This document shows positions 50,285 to 62,200 of a stretch of DNA of 64,000 nt, in pieces. The position numbers and the translations under genes were made by a program. The notes beneath the pieces are model-generated. The model saw only the letters and a program-made list of their open reading frames with translations. It was not told the origin of the DNA and ran no database searches. The first letter of the stretch is position 1; each line of letters starts with the position of its first letter. This stretch comes from Edolisoma coerulescens. Its lineage: Eukaryota; Chordata; Aves; Passeriformes; Campephagidae. Where the stretch lies: contig VWZW01001654.1 in assembly GCA_013397115.1 (NCBI GenBank), positions 310,001-374,000 of the forward strand, read 5' to 3'.

Positions 50285-53200
50285 GCAATAGCCAGAATCT
50301 CTTTATATTCTTTGCAAATGTACAGAATAGAACTCTGACAAAATGTGTTTGTTCCTTTAAAAAAGTAAAAAATATTTTATAGGCTTTTTTGAGGATCACA
50401 TATGAGGACCAGGGAACAGGAGAGTGAGAGGTTAACACTGTGTATTTTGTAATGTGATTATAAATACAAGGAGCTTTAGTTCATCAAAAATACATCTTGC
50501 AGGTAGTTTAAGTTCTATGTGGTGCATGAGGTCACAGCTTCATACCTGTATCAGTTCCTGGGACATTTCTTGCTGTTATTTTATATGCTCTCTTTGATAA
50601 GAAAGCAGACCTTGGTGTTCTTCTGTGAGAACTTAAAATGTCATTATCTATGTGAAGACATGATTATGAATTTAAGTAGTAGATTCCCTTTACTTAGCTG
50701 TGGGGAAGGAATTAATAGAAAAACTTGGTGGGAAGAGAATGCAATAATTTCTTTCTGCCATCCTAAGACCTCCTCTGAAAACTCGCAGTAGCTTAATGGC
50801 TCCAGTGTTTCCAAGCTGCACTAACATATCTGTGTGTGTGACCCCTTGTGACTAGAAGGAATGTGTTGGAACACATAATTTCTGAGTATTCCTATTGCTG
50901 TATCATCTACACTAAAAACCAGGGTGTAACATGTCGCCTAAAGAAAGCATTACACAAGCTGGGGAAATGTGGGAGATTTCCAGCTCTACCGTGCAACCAA
51001 AGCCTTATTAAAACTGGTGGGTTTGGGTGGGTAAAATTATTTGGCTTCCTTTTGTTGTGGAGTAGCATCTATATCGAGGAAGCTCTTAGCTTGAAAGGAG
51101 TGAGGAAAAAAGAATGGTGTGGTATATAGCAATTTGTCCCCTTTGATAAGTTTTTGAGGTTTGCTCCACTTGCTGTTTTCCATGCTGCCAGTATCCAGAC
51201 CAAGATGTGAACTCTGTATTTGTTCTGATATAGCTGTGATCTACTCCAGAATACATACTAGTTTCTCAAAGGAAGAGTGTGAATTTAGTTGAGGAGGTTT
51301 TTGGAACAGACCTTCAACCATAAATTTAATTGGAGGTCAATGCTGATTCGCATGTGCTAAAGATTAAACAACTGGTTGCTTTCCTTCCCCTGAAGAATTT
51401 TGAGGAAATATTAAATCTTGTATCTAAAGAATGTAAAGCTACAGGAGTTGCAAAACCATAAAAAATAAAGGCCAAAAATCATTCCAAGTGTATAGTAGTA
51501 TAGGTTTATGTGCACATGTGTAATATTGTACCTAATATATTACTGTATATAATATTAAATCAGAAATTTATTGATTGCTTTGGGATTTACAGGATGTGAT
51601 TTTTTTCTTTTCTAGTCTGTTAGGTTTTGAGCCTTAGTTATTGTTTTATCTCCCTTGAGAAGGAATATGTGATGTTGTGCCAAATGCCTTAATTCTGTGA
51701 GATGTTCTTGTCTCACTGAATAACATAACAGGATTCTTCTTTTTGAAAATATATTCTCCTACTAGCATATGTTTCAACCAGAGAGGGATGTTGTCAAGGC
51801 TTTATATCTCTGCAAACAGCATAGCAGGTGTGCTTTTGCTGTATTGATATCATTTAAATGTTGCAAACAACTATCTCAACATTATGGAAACACTGCATGT
51901 AACTTCTAGACAAGGCAGATGATCCTTCTTCTGTCAATGAAAATGTATGAATAGGATGATCTAGTAATTTTCTTTCATGCTGAACATTTGTTTTTGCATA
52001 TCAGGAGCTGTTGAACAGACACTAACCTTTGAATATTTATTAATTCGCACTGCTTTGATAAAAGCCAGTGGGAAAACAAGTATTTGCTTGCTTCGGGGTG
52101 TGTGCAGCTTGCTTTCTTGACTGCTATAGAAGTTTCCATTAAACATTTCTAAAGAAAAAAATATGATGTTTGATTATTAGTTCTTTTTGCACTACTCACA
52201 CAAACTACAGTATTTACATGAATATCTCACTAGCTGTGCTGCTGGCAATTGCTGGCATCACGAGCACTCACAGACTTCTGTATCTGTGGTGCAGAAGGTA
52301 AAATCCGTAATAGACTAGGGACTATCTGGGCTATGCAGGGGTTCATTGGTTTGATTGCATTTGAAAAGTTGATTGAATGGGGTGTGGAACAATCACATTC
52401 ACTTGTTGGAAAGAAAAGTTTTTCCCCAGGCAATTTTGTGTGTATCCTAAAAAAAGGATAGAAAAAGGCTCTCTTTTTTTTCACTGTTAACAGAAGAAAT
52501 TGAAAGCTGGGGGATTTTTAATAGCCTATAGCACATTTATGACGAGAACAAAAATTTAAAATTTTACGTTTATTGTACACTTAACAGAAAAATGTTTCCA
52601 CTTTGAAAGCTACAGCTGTGTATTATGGTAGTAACCTCCTTAAGCACTCCATAGATTACTCAGGAATAGTGTGGATGTTGACTGTAATTCCCCATGTACT
52701 TAAACCTAGGATACATACATGTATGGACACATAACACATTTATTGCATTTCATACTTACTGATATTTTGTATTCAATTTCTTTTTGTATTTGTATAATGG
52801 CGGTTAAATAAATTTCATTTTCTATCCGAAAAAGTTGGCAAGTGTTTTCAACAAAAATACTTAATCTTCAGGTGTTCAATCTTTAAATTAACCAGTGGTC
52901 TTGTGTCCATCCTGTATATGAGTTTGGATGACCAGTTTGAATGGCCTTACTGTAGCAGTCATTCCATAGTAGTCTTAACACAGTAAATTGTTAGAAAACA
53001 TGACCAGAAAAAATGCTACTCAAGTCTGCTTAGGCATGTTTTGGCTATAATTCACCAAACCTCCACAAACTGTGATTTTACCAGAGAGAATTTTCAAGGA
53101 ATTTTGGAACATGTCACAAGTCCACCCCTTTTGCCCAGTGCTAATTGTTAATAAGATACTTAAAATTTCTATAATGGCCTACAGCTGCTTCCTCCTACGA

Positions 53201-53929
53201 CAGGACTGAGTTCACTACAACTGAAATGAAACAGCTTTAATTCATGCCATGAACTCCGCCTTTACAACAGTGGAAAGTGAAGTTTTGTAGGACATTGTTT
53301 TCCACTGCTTTTCCACTCCTGATAGACTCTGTTCTCACCTTTCCTGAAGGTTTTAGGACCAGCTGGAAAAGAAAAAGAGCAGGAGACACTGTGTGGCATG
53401 CTAAAACATTGCCTGCTAACTTTATTGTAATAGCTGCAGATTTATTCAGTGTGGGGAGAATTCTGCAGTGTTTTACTGACCAAAAGTGATCTCAATATAT
53501 TAGAATTTTTGACACATTCATTTATAAGTGTAGTTTTATATTTGTGGTGAGTTGACCCTGGCTGGATGCCAAGTGCCGACCAAAGCTGCTCTGTTACTCC
53601 CCTCCTCAGCTTAGTAAGGGAGAGTAAATATAATGAAAGGCTCATGGGTCAAAGTAAGGACAGGGAGAGATCACTCACCTACTGTCATAGGCAAAACAGA
53701 CTCGACTTGGGGAAATTAATTTAACTTTTACCAATCAAATAAGAATCAGGTAATGAGAAATAAAATACCTTCTCCTCCACCCCTTCTTCCCAGGCTTAAT
53801 TTCACTTTTGATTTTTCTGCCTTGTTCTCCCTAGCAGCAGTGGGAGATGGGGAATGGGGGTTGCAGACAGTTCATCACACACTGTTTCTGCAGCTCCTTC
53901 CTCCTCGGATGGAGGACTCCTCACACTCT

Positions 53930-54260
53930 TCCCCTGCTCTGGTGTGGGGTCCATCCCATAGGAGGCAGGAGCTCCTACAAGAACTTTTGCAACATGAGTC
54001 CTACCCACAGAGTGCAGTTCTTCACAAACTCTCCAGTGTGGGTGCCTTCCACAGGGTGCACTCCTTCAGGAGCAGGCTGTTCCAACACAGGTCCCTCATA
54101 GGGTCACAAGTCCTGCCAGGCATCTGCTCTGGCATGGACTTCCCGCAGAGTCACAGACTGCTTTTGGCGTTCACCTGCTCTGGTGTGAAGTCCTGCGAGG
54201 GCTGCAGGTGGATCTCAGCCTCACCATGAACCTCTGCAGCCTGCAGGGGGACAGCCTGCC
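53930..54260. repeat. Imperfect ~35-bp tandem repeat inside the LTR
   Basis: Repeated words of the type 'CTGCTCTGG(T/C)(G/A)TG... TCCTTC/CTTCC CACAGGGTGCA... CAGTTCTTCAC' recur at intervals near 35 bases (for example around 53935, 54022, 54055, 54125 and 54175). Units are strongly diverged. This is a known property of this LTR type as I recall it. Confidence 0.6.
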
Positions 54261-54284
54261 TCACCATGGTCGTCACCATGGGTT

Positions 54285-54720
54285 TGTGGAGGCATATTCA
54301 CGTTGCCAGAGGTTTATGTCCAGAAAGGAGGCATAGGAGTCCTGTAACTTTATTCATGAACAAAGGGAGAGGCCATAGGGCATTTCCCCGTGGGCTCTCC
54401 AAAATTGTTGGAGGATGCAGCCTCATTCTCGTCCTAATTTTCCCAGCTGCATCACCTTCTCCCTTTCCCCGTTGGCTAAGGCACTTGGAAGGTGCAGACT
54501 TCCCAGTTCACCTATTATATGTCCCCCTTAGCATGCACACAAAACCACACACACCCCCTTTGTATAACATAGCTCCATTAAGTCTTTTTTTTCTCAAAGT
54601 TCAGGAATTTAGCAAGAGTTTGGCTGAGCAGCAGTCCATGTCAATTAGTAATGTTTTCTGAAACTGATGGTTTCTCCTGTTACTTCTCTACCTACAAGTC
54701 CCTGGCCCTATCTACAAGCA
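54285..54720. mobile_element. Segment within the LTR that may be a nested insertion
   Basis: Between the tandem-repeat part and the right-hand LTR part lies about 430 bases that do not fit my memory of the host LTR. They include 'TTATTCATGAACAAAGGGAG', GGGCATTTCCCCGTGGGCTC and 'CCCTTTCCCCGTTGGCTAAG', which resemble part of another avian LTR. Boundaries are approximate and no target-site duplication was identified. Confidence 0.3.
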
Positions 54721-54970
54721 GATTCACACCATCTGTTTGTAAAGACACATTCATCTTATTTCTTTCAGGTTGCAGAAATTTGCACCTGGAGTGTCTCCTC
54801 CATCTCCTTATTCATTGTCCTTGTTGTCTGCAGAGCTGTTTCTCTCGCATACTCTCACTCCCTTCTTCTCTGGCTGCAATTGCTTCTCTGCAGTAATTTT
54901 TTTTCCGTTCCTAAATCGGTTATCTCAGAAGTTATCCCACTGTTGCTGCTGGGCTATGTCTTGGCAAATG

Positions 54971-57900
54971 AAGGTGTTAATGCTGCCTACAAAATATGTC
55001 ATGTGTGTAACCAGAGGTACAGAGATGCTAATTCCACTTGTGTTAGTGGAAGTCTTGCAATGAACTAGACTGATTTGGGGATTTCATTCAGTGCATGTTT
55101 ACAACATACTGTGTAACTCATCATTGTGTGCCGGGGAGATGTCAAAAATTCAAAGTTACTTAAGTATATTTTTGTTGTTTAAATAACATTTGTTTTGACA
55201 ATCACTTTTATTTTGATATCTGCTCTTAAAAGTACCTCCTGTGGATAGAAAAATAATACTTGTCATTTCAATGAAATTTTGGCTATAATATAATTTTCTG
55301 CCAGTAATTACATATTTTTGCAAATAGGAAATTGTGTACTTGAAATTCCTTCTTTCCTTTCTGTGTCTGGAGGCTGTGTGCCTTTCAATTTTTGAGCTAG
55401 GTTGAATATGGAATACAACCATATGCATATATAAACCATGCATAATTGTATTTCTGCCCAGTCTTCCAGTTTTCTGTAGCTATGGATTCTCTACCATTCT
55501 CAGGAAAAAAAACCAAATGAATTCAATATGAAACCTTAAGGCAAGGGCCAGTGAGTTTGAAGGATTTTGTAGCTAGATCATCAGCACACTGATCTGTACT
55601 TTAGGCACCTATTTAAAAGTGAAAGCAGAATTGCAGTGAATTAAAGAGTAATCATTTGATTGTCCATAAAATGGAGCCCCTCTTTGGTGAAGGGCTCTCA
55701 AAGGATTCATTATTCAGTCCCAGATGTGGTGTGTTTTGACTTATTTGCAACTGCACAAGAAAACAGGGAAACATAATTTTTTTGTTTTCTATTAGTGTGC
55801 TCAGCTTTGTTTACCTTGGAAGATAGGTTCTTATTCCAAGATGTTTACAGCCTGAGATCAGATTTTGGCACTCTTGCTCATACTGAATAGCATTAGTTAG
55901 GGCTGAGCTGCTGCTCATTCAGGTCAGATAGATTAGAGTTAGCCATCCATTGAGATGGTGGTATTTGTGTAGAGCCCCAATGGTGATTCCAACATCTTTC
56001 TCTGAGGCAGTGATGCAAATGTTTTTCTGCTGCTTCTCGCTGTTTATCCATACATCTCTTGTATATGCATACCATAAAAAAGCCTTTGCTTAAAAAAAGT
56101 TCTTTAAGAAGGAAACAGAATGAATAAAACTCTTTGGCACATGGAGGAGCAAAAGGAATTTTGTACAGAAAGATTAGCATAGAAAAAAGCCCTGTATTCT
56201 GAACATGGTCCTAAGAAACAAACCTGAAAGGCTGGCAGGTTTTCACAGGGCTGCCAATAGATGAGAAATGATTAGTTTGTCTTTTTGAACATTGTCTCCT
56301 GCCAAGTCCAAATCCCCTTCTCCCTTTTCCAGTGCAGCATTCAGCCTGTAGGATAAGGGGATGATGAGGTAGACAGTTGTGGTGTGGAAGGGATTCAGTG
56401 TGAATGAGATTTTGATCTTCTGGGACTTCTGTGAGACAGAGACTGAAGAGGAGGAAAGACAAACTGGTCTTCATTTGCAGAAAAGGCTTTAATCTCTTCT
56501 GTGCTGTATGGCTATGGCTGAGAGGGGAGTTGTCTTCCTGCTTATATTAAATTTCCAGACGTTTAATTTTGACCAGATGCACCATGCAATTGTGGCAGCT
56601 GATGGATAGCTATAAATGAATTAGTCTTTGGCAAACTGAACTTTATTTCAAATAAGATCAGCATCACAGAAGATATAGGAAAGCAAATTTTGTGATGGGG
56701 TCAGTGCGTTTTTTAAATGTTCAGATTTCTTGGCAGAATAAAAGGACGCATTAGTGCAGAGAGGCAAAGTATCCTAATTTCTAAGCATACCTCTGGAACA
56801 GACGCCTTGCTGCTCTTCCCACACAGCAAGGAGGACTAAATACCAATGGTGAAGTCTGAACCTTGCTTCTGTTTGCTGAACTTTCCTTTTTGCTTTGGTT
56901 TGTGTTGGGGTTATAGGTAGCATTCTTGTCACTGCCACTGTGCTCCCCACACTAATTGTCATGAAGTACAGAAGATTCAAGCATGCGTGGTTCCCAAGGC
57001 TGCTAATGAGGCCTGAGCTTTTCTCACCCTTAATGAATCAAGGTTTGTTTGGGGGGGGGCTTCTTGTCCTTCTGTCCTTTTCCCTGGCCAGGGGAGGAGT
57101 CAAGAGTTCACACAACTGAACAATGACTTTACAGTGTAAAGACGATGCAGCTGTGCCATCTGAAGCCGTCCTCAGTTATGAGCAACAAAGCTTAAATAGA
57201 TTGTACTGTGAAGAGGTACAGCTCTGTGAGTGTGAAGCATAGCTTTTGCTTCTGCTTCACTGACCTGTCTGCTTGCGGCAGTGACGGGCCCTTGACGGGA
57301 GCTTAGGCAGGGAGAGCCGCGTAGGGCGACTCTTTCCAAACCACTCTCTGTAACACTGAGTGCAAGAAAGGAAGCAAAATGAAGTTTCGGTTGATCTCTG
57401 ATGGGGGTGTACTGCTGCCTTCTCCAGAAAATCCCATGCCCTCCACTTAAAAATCATTTATTCTAGGCCAAATCCACTTCACGGGTTTAATAAGGTCACT
57501 AAAGCAAGCCGTAGTTTGTTTGTTTTAGCAGTAGAGAGTACTCATAAAAACGTGGGTACTTACACAATCACACACACAGACTCCTCCTAGGCAAATCACA
57601 CATTTCACTATCTTACTGTCTGGAGGCTTCTCTTCTATTAGAGGTTAGGTTCATCACTAATTTGGGCTAAACTACTGTTTGGCATCTACCTAATTCATCT
57701 TCATTTGGGCATTTCAGTTACAACACTGTGTGCTCCCGTGGCTATATTAATCTCACTACAAACATGTATGTGACATACTTTTTGGCATATGTATACAGTT
57801 ATATATGCACAAAAATACTGGTGCATGTAAATACAGCTGCATGTGTTCTTGAAATACATAGGAGTATATCAGTATATGATATATATCATACATATATGTA

Positions 57901-58473
57901 GGATATCACATGCTTCCCTGGAAACACTATTCCTTGTGTTTGTATCCATATATATATTTGCTCAAGTAAACACAGATATGTACTCTAAATGTTGTGCTAT
58001 TGCTATAGTAGCAAGTGAAAATTTCAGTCTGATGAAATAACTCTTTTAATGCTAATAGAGATTTTAAATTTATCAGTTATAATACTCTGGACTAATCCTT
58101 GCACAATGCTATACAAAGTTGAAGGGTTTTTTAAAAAGTTTTACTAATAGATGAGTGAAGCCAAAAGTAGCATCTGCAAAAGAAATCTAATTTTGCTCTA
58201 ATAGGCTGTTTGAAGTTCATCATTTTGGGTTTTAATAATGCACAGAAACATCTGCTGTTTTTCTTGATCACATGAGAGAGGAAGGGAAAGAGAAAAAAAA
58301 TTAAGAACTTTTGGGTTTTCTTCATTCTGAAGTGAACAGACACAGGGGAAATAAAACAGTTTCAATACCTTGATGTGTGTATGTGCAGGTTCAAAACTTT
58401 TGATTGCTCTCCCGCCCGGCGTGGTGGGTTGATAGACCAGGGAGCAGCGGCGAAAGTTGACAACCCCCCACGG
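54971..58473. other. MID1: Non-coding DNA immediately upstream of the MID1 coding exon, probable intron
   Basis: AT-rich, with TA-rich simple sequence at 57865. G+C and CpG rise again from about 58408 (CCCGCCCGGCG) up to the acceptor. A small GC-richer patch at about 57265-57345 is unexplained. Confidence 0.6.
57865..57900 (+). repeat. TA-rich simple sequence
   Basis: Imperfect TATA/CATA alternation (TATATGATATATATCATACA). Confidence 0.6.
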
Positions 58474-58524
58474 CTGACCCCTCATGTTTTCTCTTGCCTA
58501 ATCGAATTTTACGTGTGTTTCCAG
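58474..58524 (+). other. MID1: Splice acceptor and branch-point region before the MID1 coding exon
   Basis: The intron ends with a short pyrimidine tract and CAG (ACGTGTGTTTCCAG, ending at 58524). Candidate branch points are CTGAC at 58474-58478 and CTAAT at 58498-58502. The tract is modest. Position and context match the non-coding-to-coding junction expected for MID1, whose first exons are untranslated. Confidence 0.8.
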
Positions 58525-58580
58525 ATAGCTGATCAGCTTCCCTGGATTTCGCTGACGCCACAGGAAAGCTTTGCCTGAAG
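58525..58580 (+). other. MID1: MID1 5' UTR part of the first coding exon
   Basis: These 56 bases lie between the splice acceptor CAG and the MID1 start codon. They contain no ATG. They carry one frame that stays open from the first exon base until the TGA at 58576-58578, two bases before the start codon. This frame becomes an upstream ORF if an upstream exon supplies an ATG in phase. The extent is inferred from the acceptor; an unspliced transcript starting closer would have a longer leader. Confidence 0.85.
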
Positions 58581-59240
58581 ATGGAAACACTGGAGTCAGA
58601 ACTGACCTGCCCTATCTGTCTGGAGCTGTTTGAAGACCCGCTGCTGCTGCCTTGCGCTCACAGCCTCTGCTTCAACTGCGCGCACCGCATCCTGGTCTCC
58701 CACTGCGCCACCAACGAGCCAGTGGAGTCTATCACCGCCTTCCAGTGCCCGACCTGCCGCTATGTCATCACCCTCAGCCAGCGCGGTCTAGACGGGCTCA
58801 AACGCAACGTCACCCTGCAGAACATCATCGACAGGTTTCAGAAAGCCTCTGTCAGTGGGCCCAATTCCCCCAGCGAGACCCGCCGGGAGCGGGCGTTCGA
58901 TAACAACAGCATGTCGTCCTGCGAGAAGGTCCTCTGCCAGTTCTGCGACCAGGACCCTGCCCAGGAGGCAGTGAAAACCTGCGTTACTTGTGAGGTGTCC
59001 TACTGTGAGGAGTGCCTGAAAGCCACTCACCCCAATAAGAAGCCGTTCACCGGTCACCGTCTCATCGAGCCCATCCCGGACTCTCACATCAGGGGATTAA
59101 TGTGCTTGGAGCATGAGGACGAGAAAGTTAACATGTACTGCGTGACTGATGACCAGTTAATTTGTGCCTTGTGTAAACTGGTCGGGCGACACCGTGACCA
59201 TCAGGTGGCAGCTTTAAGTGACCGCTATGACAAGCTCAAG
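58581..59240 (+). CDS. MID1: MID1 (midline-1, TRIM18), first coding exon, residues 1-220 (partial gene)
   Basis: MID1 is a microtubule-associated RING E3 ubiquitin ligase. Through its B-boxes it binds alpha-4 (IGBP1) and targets the PP2A catalytic subunit; loss in humans causes X-linked Opitz G/BBB syndrome, and in chick it acts in left-right patterning. The 220 codons seen here show the RING finger (Cys10, Cys13, Cys25, His27, Cys30, Cys33, Cys56, Cys59). B-box 1 spans about residues 116-165 (Cys119, Cys122, Cys134, Cys137, Cys142, Cys145, His150, His159). B-box 2 spans about 172-212 (Cys175, His178, Cys187, Cys195, Cys198, His204, His207). All expected zinc ligands are intact. The start ATG has A at -3 and G at +4, a strong context. 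The frame ends at Lys220 with a GTCAGT donor, where the vertebrate MID1 exon ends; the eight codons before the next in-frame stop are intronic. Family members are about 667 residues, so two thirds lies off the right edge. The paralogue MID2 is less likely because the sequence is near-identical to MID1 as I recall it. The exon is much more GC- and CpG-rich than its flanks. Confidence 0.97.
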
Positions 59241-59246
59241 GTCAGT
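59239..59246 (+). other. MID1: Splice donor of the MID1 first coding exon
   Basis: The junction is AAG followed by GTCAGT, with the exon ending at 59240 after a whole codon (Lys220), so the intron is phase 0. Vertebrate MID1 is known to have an exon boundary after coding base 660, which is exactly what is seen. Confidence 0.92.
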
Positions 59247-62200
59247 GTTACCTATCAGTTTTTTTAGCCAAGCAGTGTGTGTTTGGGAAGGAAAGTACTC
59301 CTTGGCTGCATGCTGAAGTCCTCATTCGGGCAGTGGTTGGGAAAGGCAGATGTGCGATCTCTAATCATATGAGATACACATACAGGTCTCTATGTGCATT
59401 TGCTCACCATGTAAACAATGTCAGATTTACTTAAGAAAAAATTCCTCACTTGTGTTTGGATTTCTCTAAAGCTGTCTTAAGGAATATGCAACATATAGTA
59501 CTATTTAGGTGAATTTTCTTATCTACCTGCAGCTTTAGTCCTGGCAGCTGACAAGGTTTAGTGCTGACTACATATACACAGACACTGATTGAAATTTCAG
59601 GCATTCTTTGCATATGCTTTGCTGTTGATTATTTTTCATTAGGTTGCTTTCATTGTGAATAGCCCTTCACATCACCACTAACAGGAGATGCATTTATCTG
59701 TGCCGGCTTCAGGGATGCCAGCTGCCCATCCAGCCAGGGAAGCCGAATGCCGGCTCCGCTCTTCCCGCGCTGCCTCCCACTAGGCTGGCAGGCAGTGCAA
59801 TCCTGGAAACAAAGCCAAAATTTTTTCTGATCTACTTGTGGCGTTCCCACCGTTCAGCAAACTTCTGGCACATCTCCTGCCAGGTAGAAGGGAGGGTCCA
59901 GCAGCCTGGCCCTGTGCAGGACACCCAGGTGAGGTGGCAGTGGGCGGCCAGGTCTCAGTGTGCTCTGGAGACTCTCCAGGCTGCCGGCAGAGGCACAGCT
60001 CCTGCTGAACACTGAGGCCGAGGCAAGTGGCCTCTCACCCACCTGGGTGTCTGTTTCTCTCCTGCTGATTCCTGTGCTGCTGCAGAGCCAAGGCAGGAAT
60101 TAGGCATCCCGCACTCACCTCCACCCACTCCCTCTGGACAGTCTGCATGTGCCTGTGTGCAGCTGTGGGGGGATTTTTTAAAGATGGACTGCAATCAAGA
60201 AATCACAAACATGGAGAGCAAGGCTTATCTGCCTGCCTTCCCACGCAGAATTTTGAATGTGGAAAAGAAAGGTTTAACTAACTTAAATACTCTCAGATTA
60301 AATTGTGTGGCTGCACACATGTCTATGATAACTTTAGATGATTGCTGGTGAAATCTGCATGCACATTCTGTGTGGGTTTTGTGCCTCTGTGCTATGCAAA
60401 CATGTGGATTATATTCTATGATTGTATTAACATAATGAAAGACACTTTTTTGCCTGGACCTGATAACTTTCTTTTCATCTCTTAAGGACATTTTTATTTA
60501 CCAAAGAGTTTATTTCTGCTTTTTTTTTCTGAACTAATTTGTTATTTAAATAGTTTTGTTGTTGATAACTTTAACATGGGCCATAAAGGTGAGTAGCTGC
60601 ATGGATTTGCAGTGCTTCTTAATAATCCAGTGGGTTTACATCCTTAACAGGTGCTACTATTTAGTAACATAACAATGTATTTGTTACCAACTTTATGCCA
60701 GTAGGAATATACTGCTTAACATGAAAGACCTTCAACCATAAATACTGAATAAGCATGTTTTGAGGATGTGAAAAAAGTAGTAAACATTTCTTGGTGTTGA
60801 TGTACATAGATAATTCAAGTCTTGAAAGAAGACTTTAAAAAGCATGTCTTCTCCCTTGTGATCTTTGACTCAACACTGCAGATAGGAAGAAAATGAGGGT
60901 ATTTTTCCATGGTCTGTGTCTTTTCTGTGCAAAGATGACTATGCAAACTCGGAAGGTATGTCTCAAAAAGACAAGTAACATTCACATTAGATGTCACCCA
61001 GTTTAGCTAACCTGGCAAAAACCTACTAAAGTACTTTTCACCAGCCTCCTTGAAGACTAATTTAAGTACTAATTTAATGGTTAGCGTAGGCTTTAGCCAA
61101 ATAAGTCTTGTCTCAGGATGACAACTCCTAGCATTATTTATATTATTTGTATGATTTTTTTGAGATGTGGAATTTCTTTGTACCCAAACTGTATAAAAGA
61201 AGTTTACATAGACAATTATTAGACTATGTGAAATCCTGTTCCTATCATCTTAGTCATGAAGCAGCCCATTTCAGGTTTCTAATGCCAGTGATGACATCAG
61301 TCATGCCAATTATGCCACATATACAACACATTTATGCTCTGGTCCAGGAACATTAGGCTGAGTGGTTTCCATGCAGATCCAACACCCATTCTCTGTTCAC
61401 AAGAAGGTAATCTGAAAGTAATGTCTTCCCTTTCCTCATTACGTCTCCCATCACAGCAATTAGTTCTGGTTTACAAATCAATCTTAGAAAATGAGATTTT
61501 CAGTTCCGTAGACTGGTATTTATCCCTCAGAAGTAAAGGAATGATCCCAGTTCACACCAGCATTTGGTAGCTGATGGGCAAAAATTTCAGGTCCATTTTC
61601 ACATTTAAGCCTCTTCCTCCTCCTTCCTTAAGGGTCATATGACTGCTTGAATCACTGGTTTTTTGGCTAACATAATATTAGGCATGAGACTGCACATGGT
61701 GTTTATCAACTTACAGGTAATGTGCACACGCCACTGGCAAATTAAATATTGGAATGGATTAGAAAATCCCCACTTGAGAAAATGGGTTATTGCTTACTAT
61801 ATTGTTGCTGTGGCTTTTTAGTATGCATGGGATTTGATATATAGGCTACCCAAATCTTTAAAAAAAATTCCAAAAGAATGGGAATGAGGTAGCCAATAGT
61901 ACAATGGATCAGTTAAAAAGTGTGTCGTTAACTAATCTTTCAAAAAGAAAAGCTAAACCACTTAAGGTGACTCTTTCTTTTGATTTTTCTTTTTAAATCA
62001 ACACACTGTTGATACTAACAGCAACTGGTGCTGTTCTGGGTGTTAAGCTATGCTAATTACTTACATTTTCTTGCAGTGGTGTTGCTAATGGTTTAAACAA
62101 TATCTCACCCCTCATCAAGCACGGGACAAAAGATGCCATTACAGTCTAACTCCTTTTGTGGCAAAAATGAAACCCCTTAATTAGGAGTTCCGTCCACTTG

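Larger units (their letters stand above)
46741..53542. other. Non-coding, AT-rich DNA
   Basis: Contains the period-21 duplication and a poly-T run; short frames lack known motifs. Confidence 0.65.
53543..54970 (-). mobile_element. Degraded endogenous retroviral LTR (probable solo LTR)
   Basis: The left boundary TGTGGTGAGTTGACCCTGG and the following block to about 53790 match, from memory, a widespread avian LTR. A GC-rich internal repeat follows (about 53930-54260). The right part (about 54770-54960) resembles the other end of the same LTR. Orientation is inferred as minus, because in relatives the CCAAT and TATA-like elements sit at the right end and read leftward. No gag, pol or env remnant adjoins it, so a solo LTR is likely. 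The far right end is truncated or too decayed to see. The open frame at 53753-54229 lies wholly inside and is not a gene. Confidence 0.75.

Noticed and set aside
53753..54229. 158-codon open frame
   Set aside because: It lies entirely within the LTR and its internal tandem repeat; no protein motif.
58788..59087. 99-codon open frame on the minus strand across the MID1 exon, and an 83-codon + frame at 58652-58903
   Set aside because: Both are out-of-frame shadows of the GC-rich MID1 coding exon; the MID1 frame carries all the zinc-binding residues.
59241..59267. Eight additional codons after Lys220 to an in-frame TAG
   Set aside because: They follow a good GTCAGT donor and do not match MID1; they are intronic read-through, not a truncated protein.
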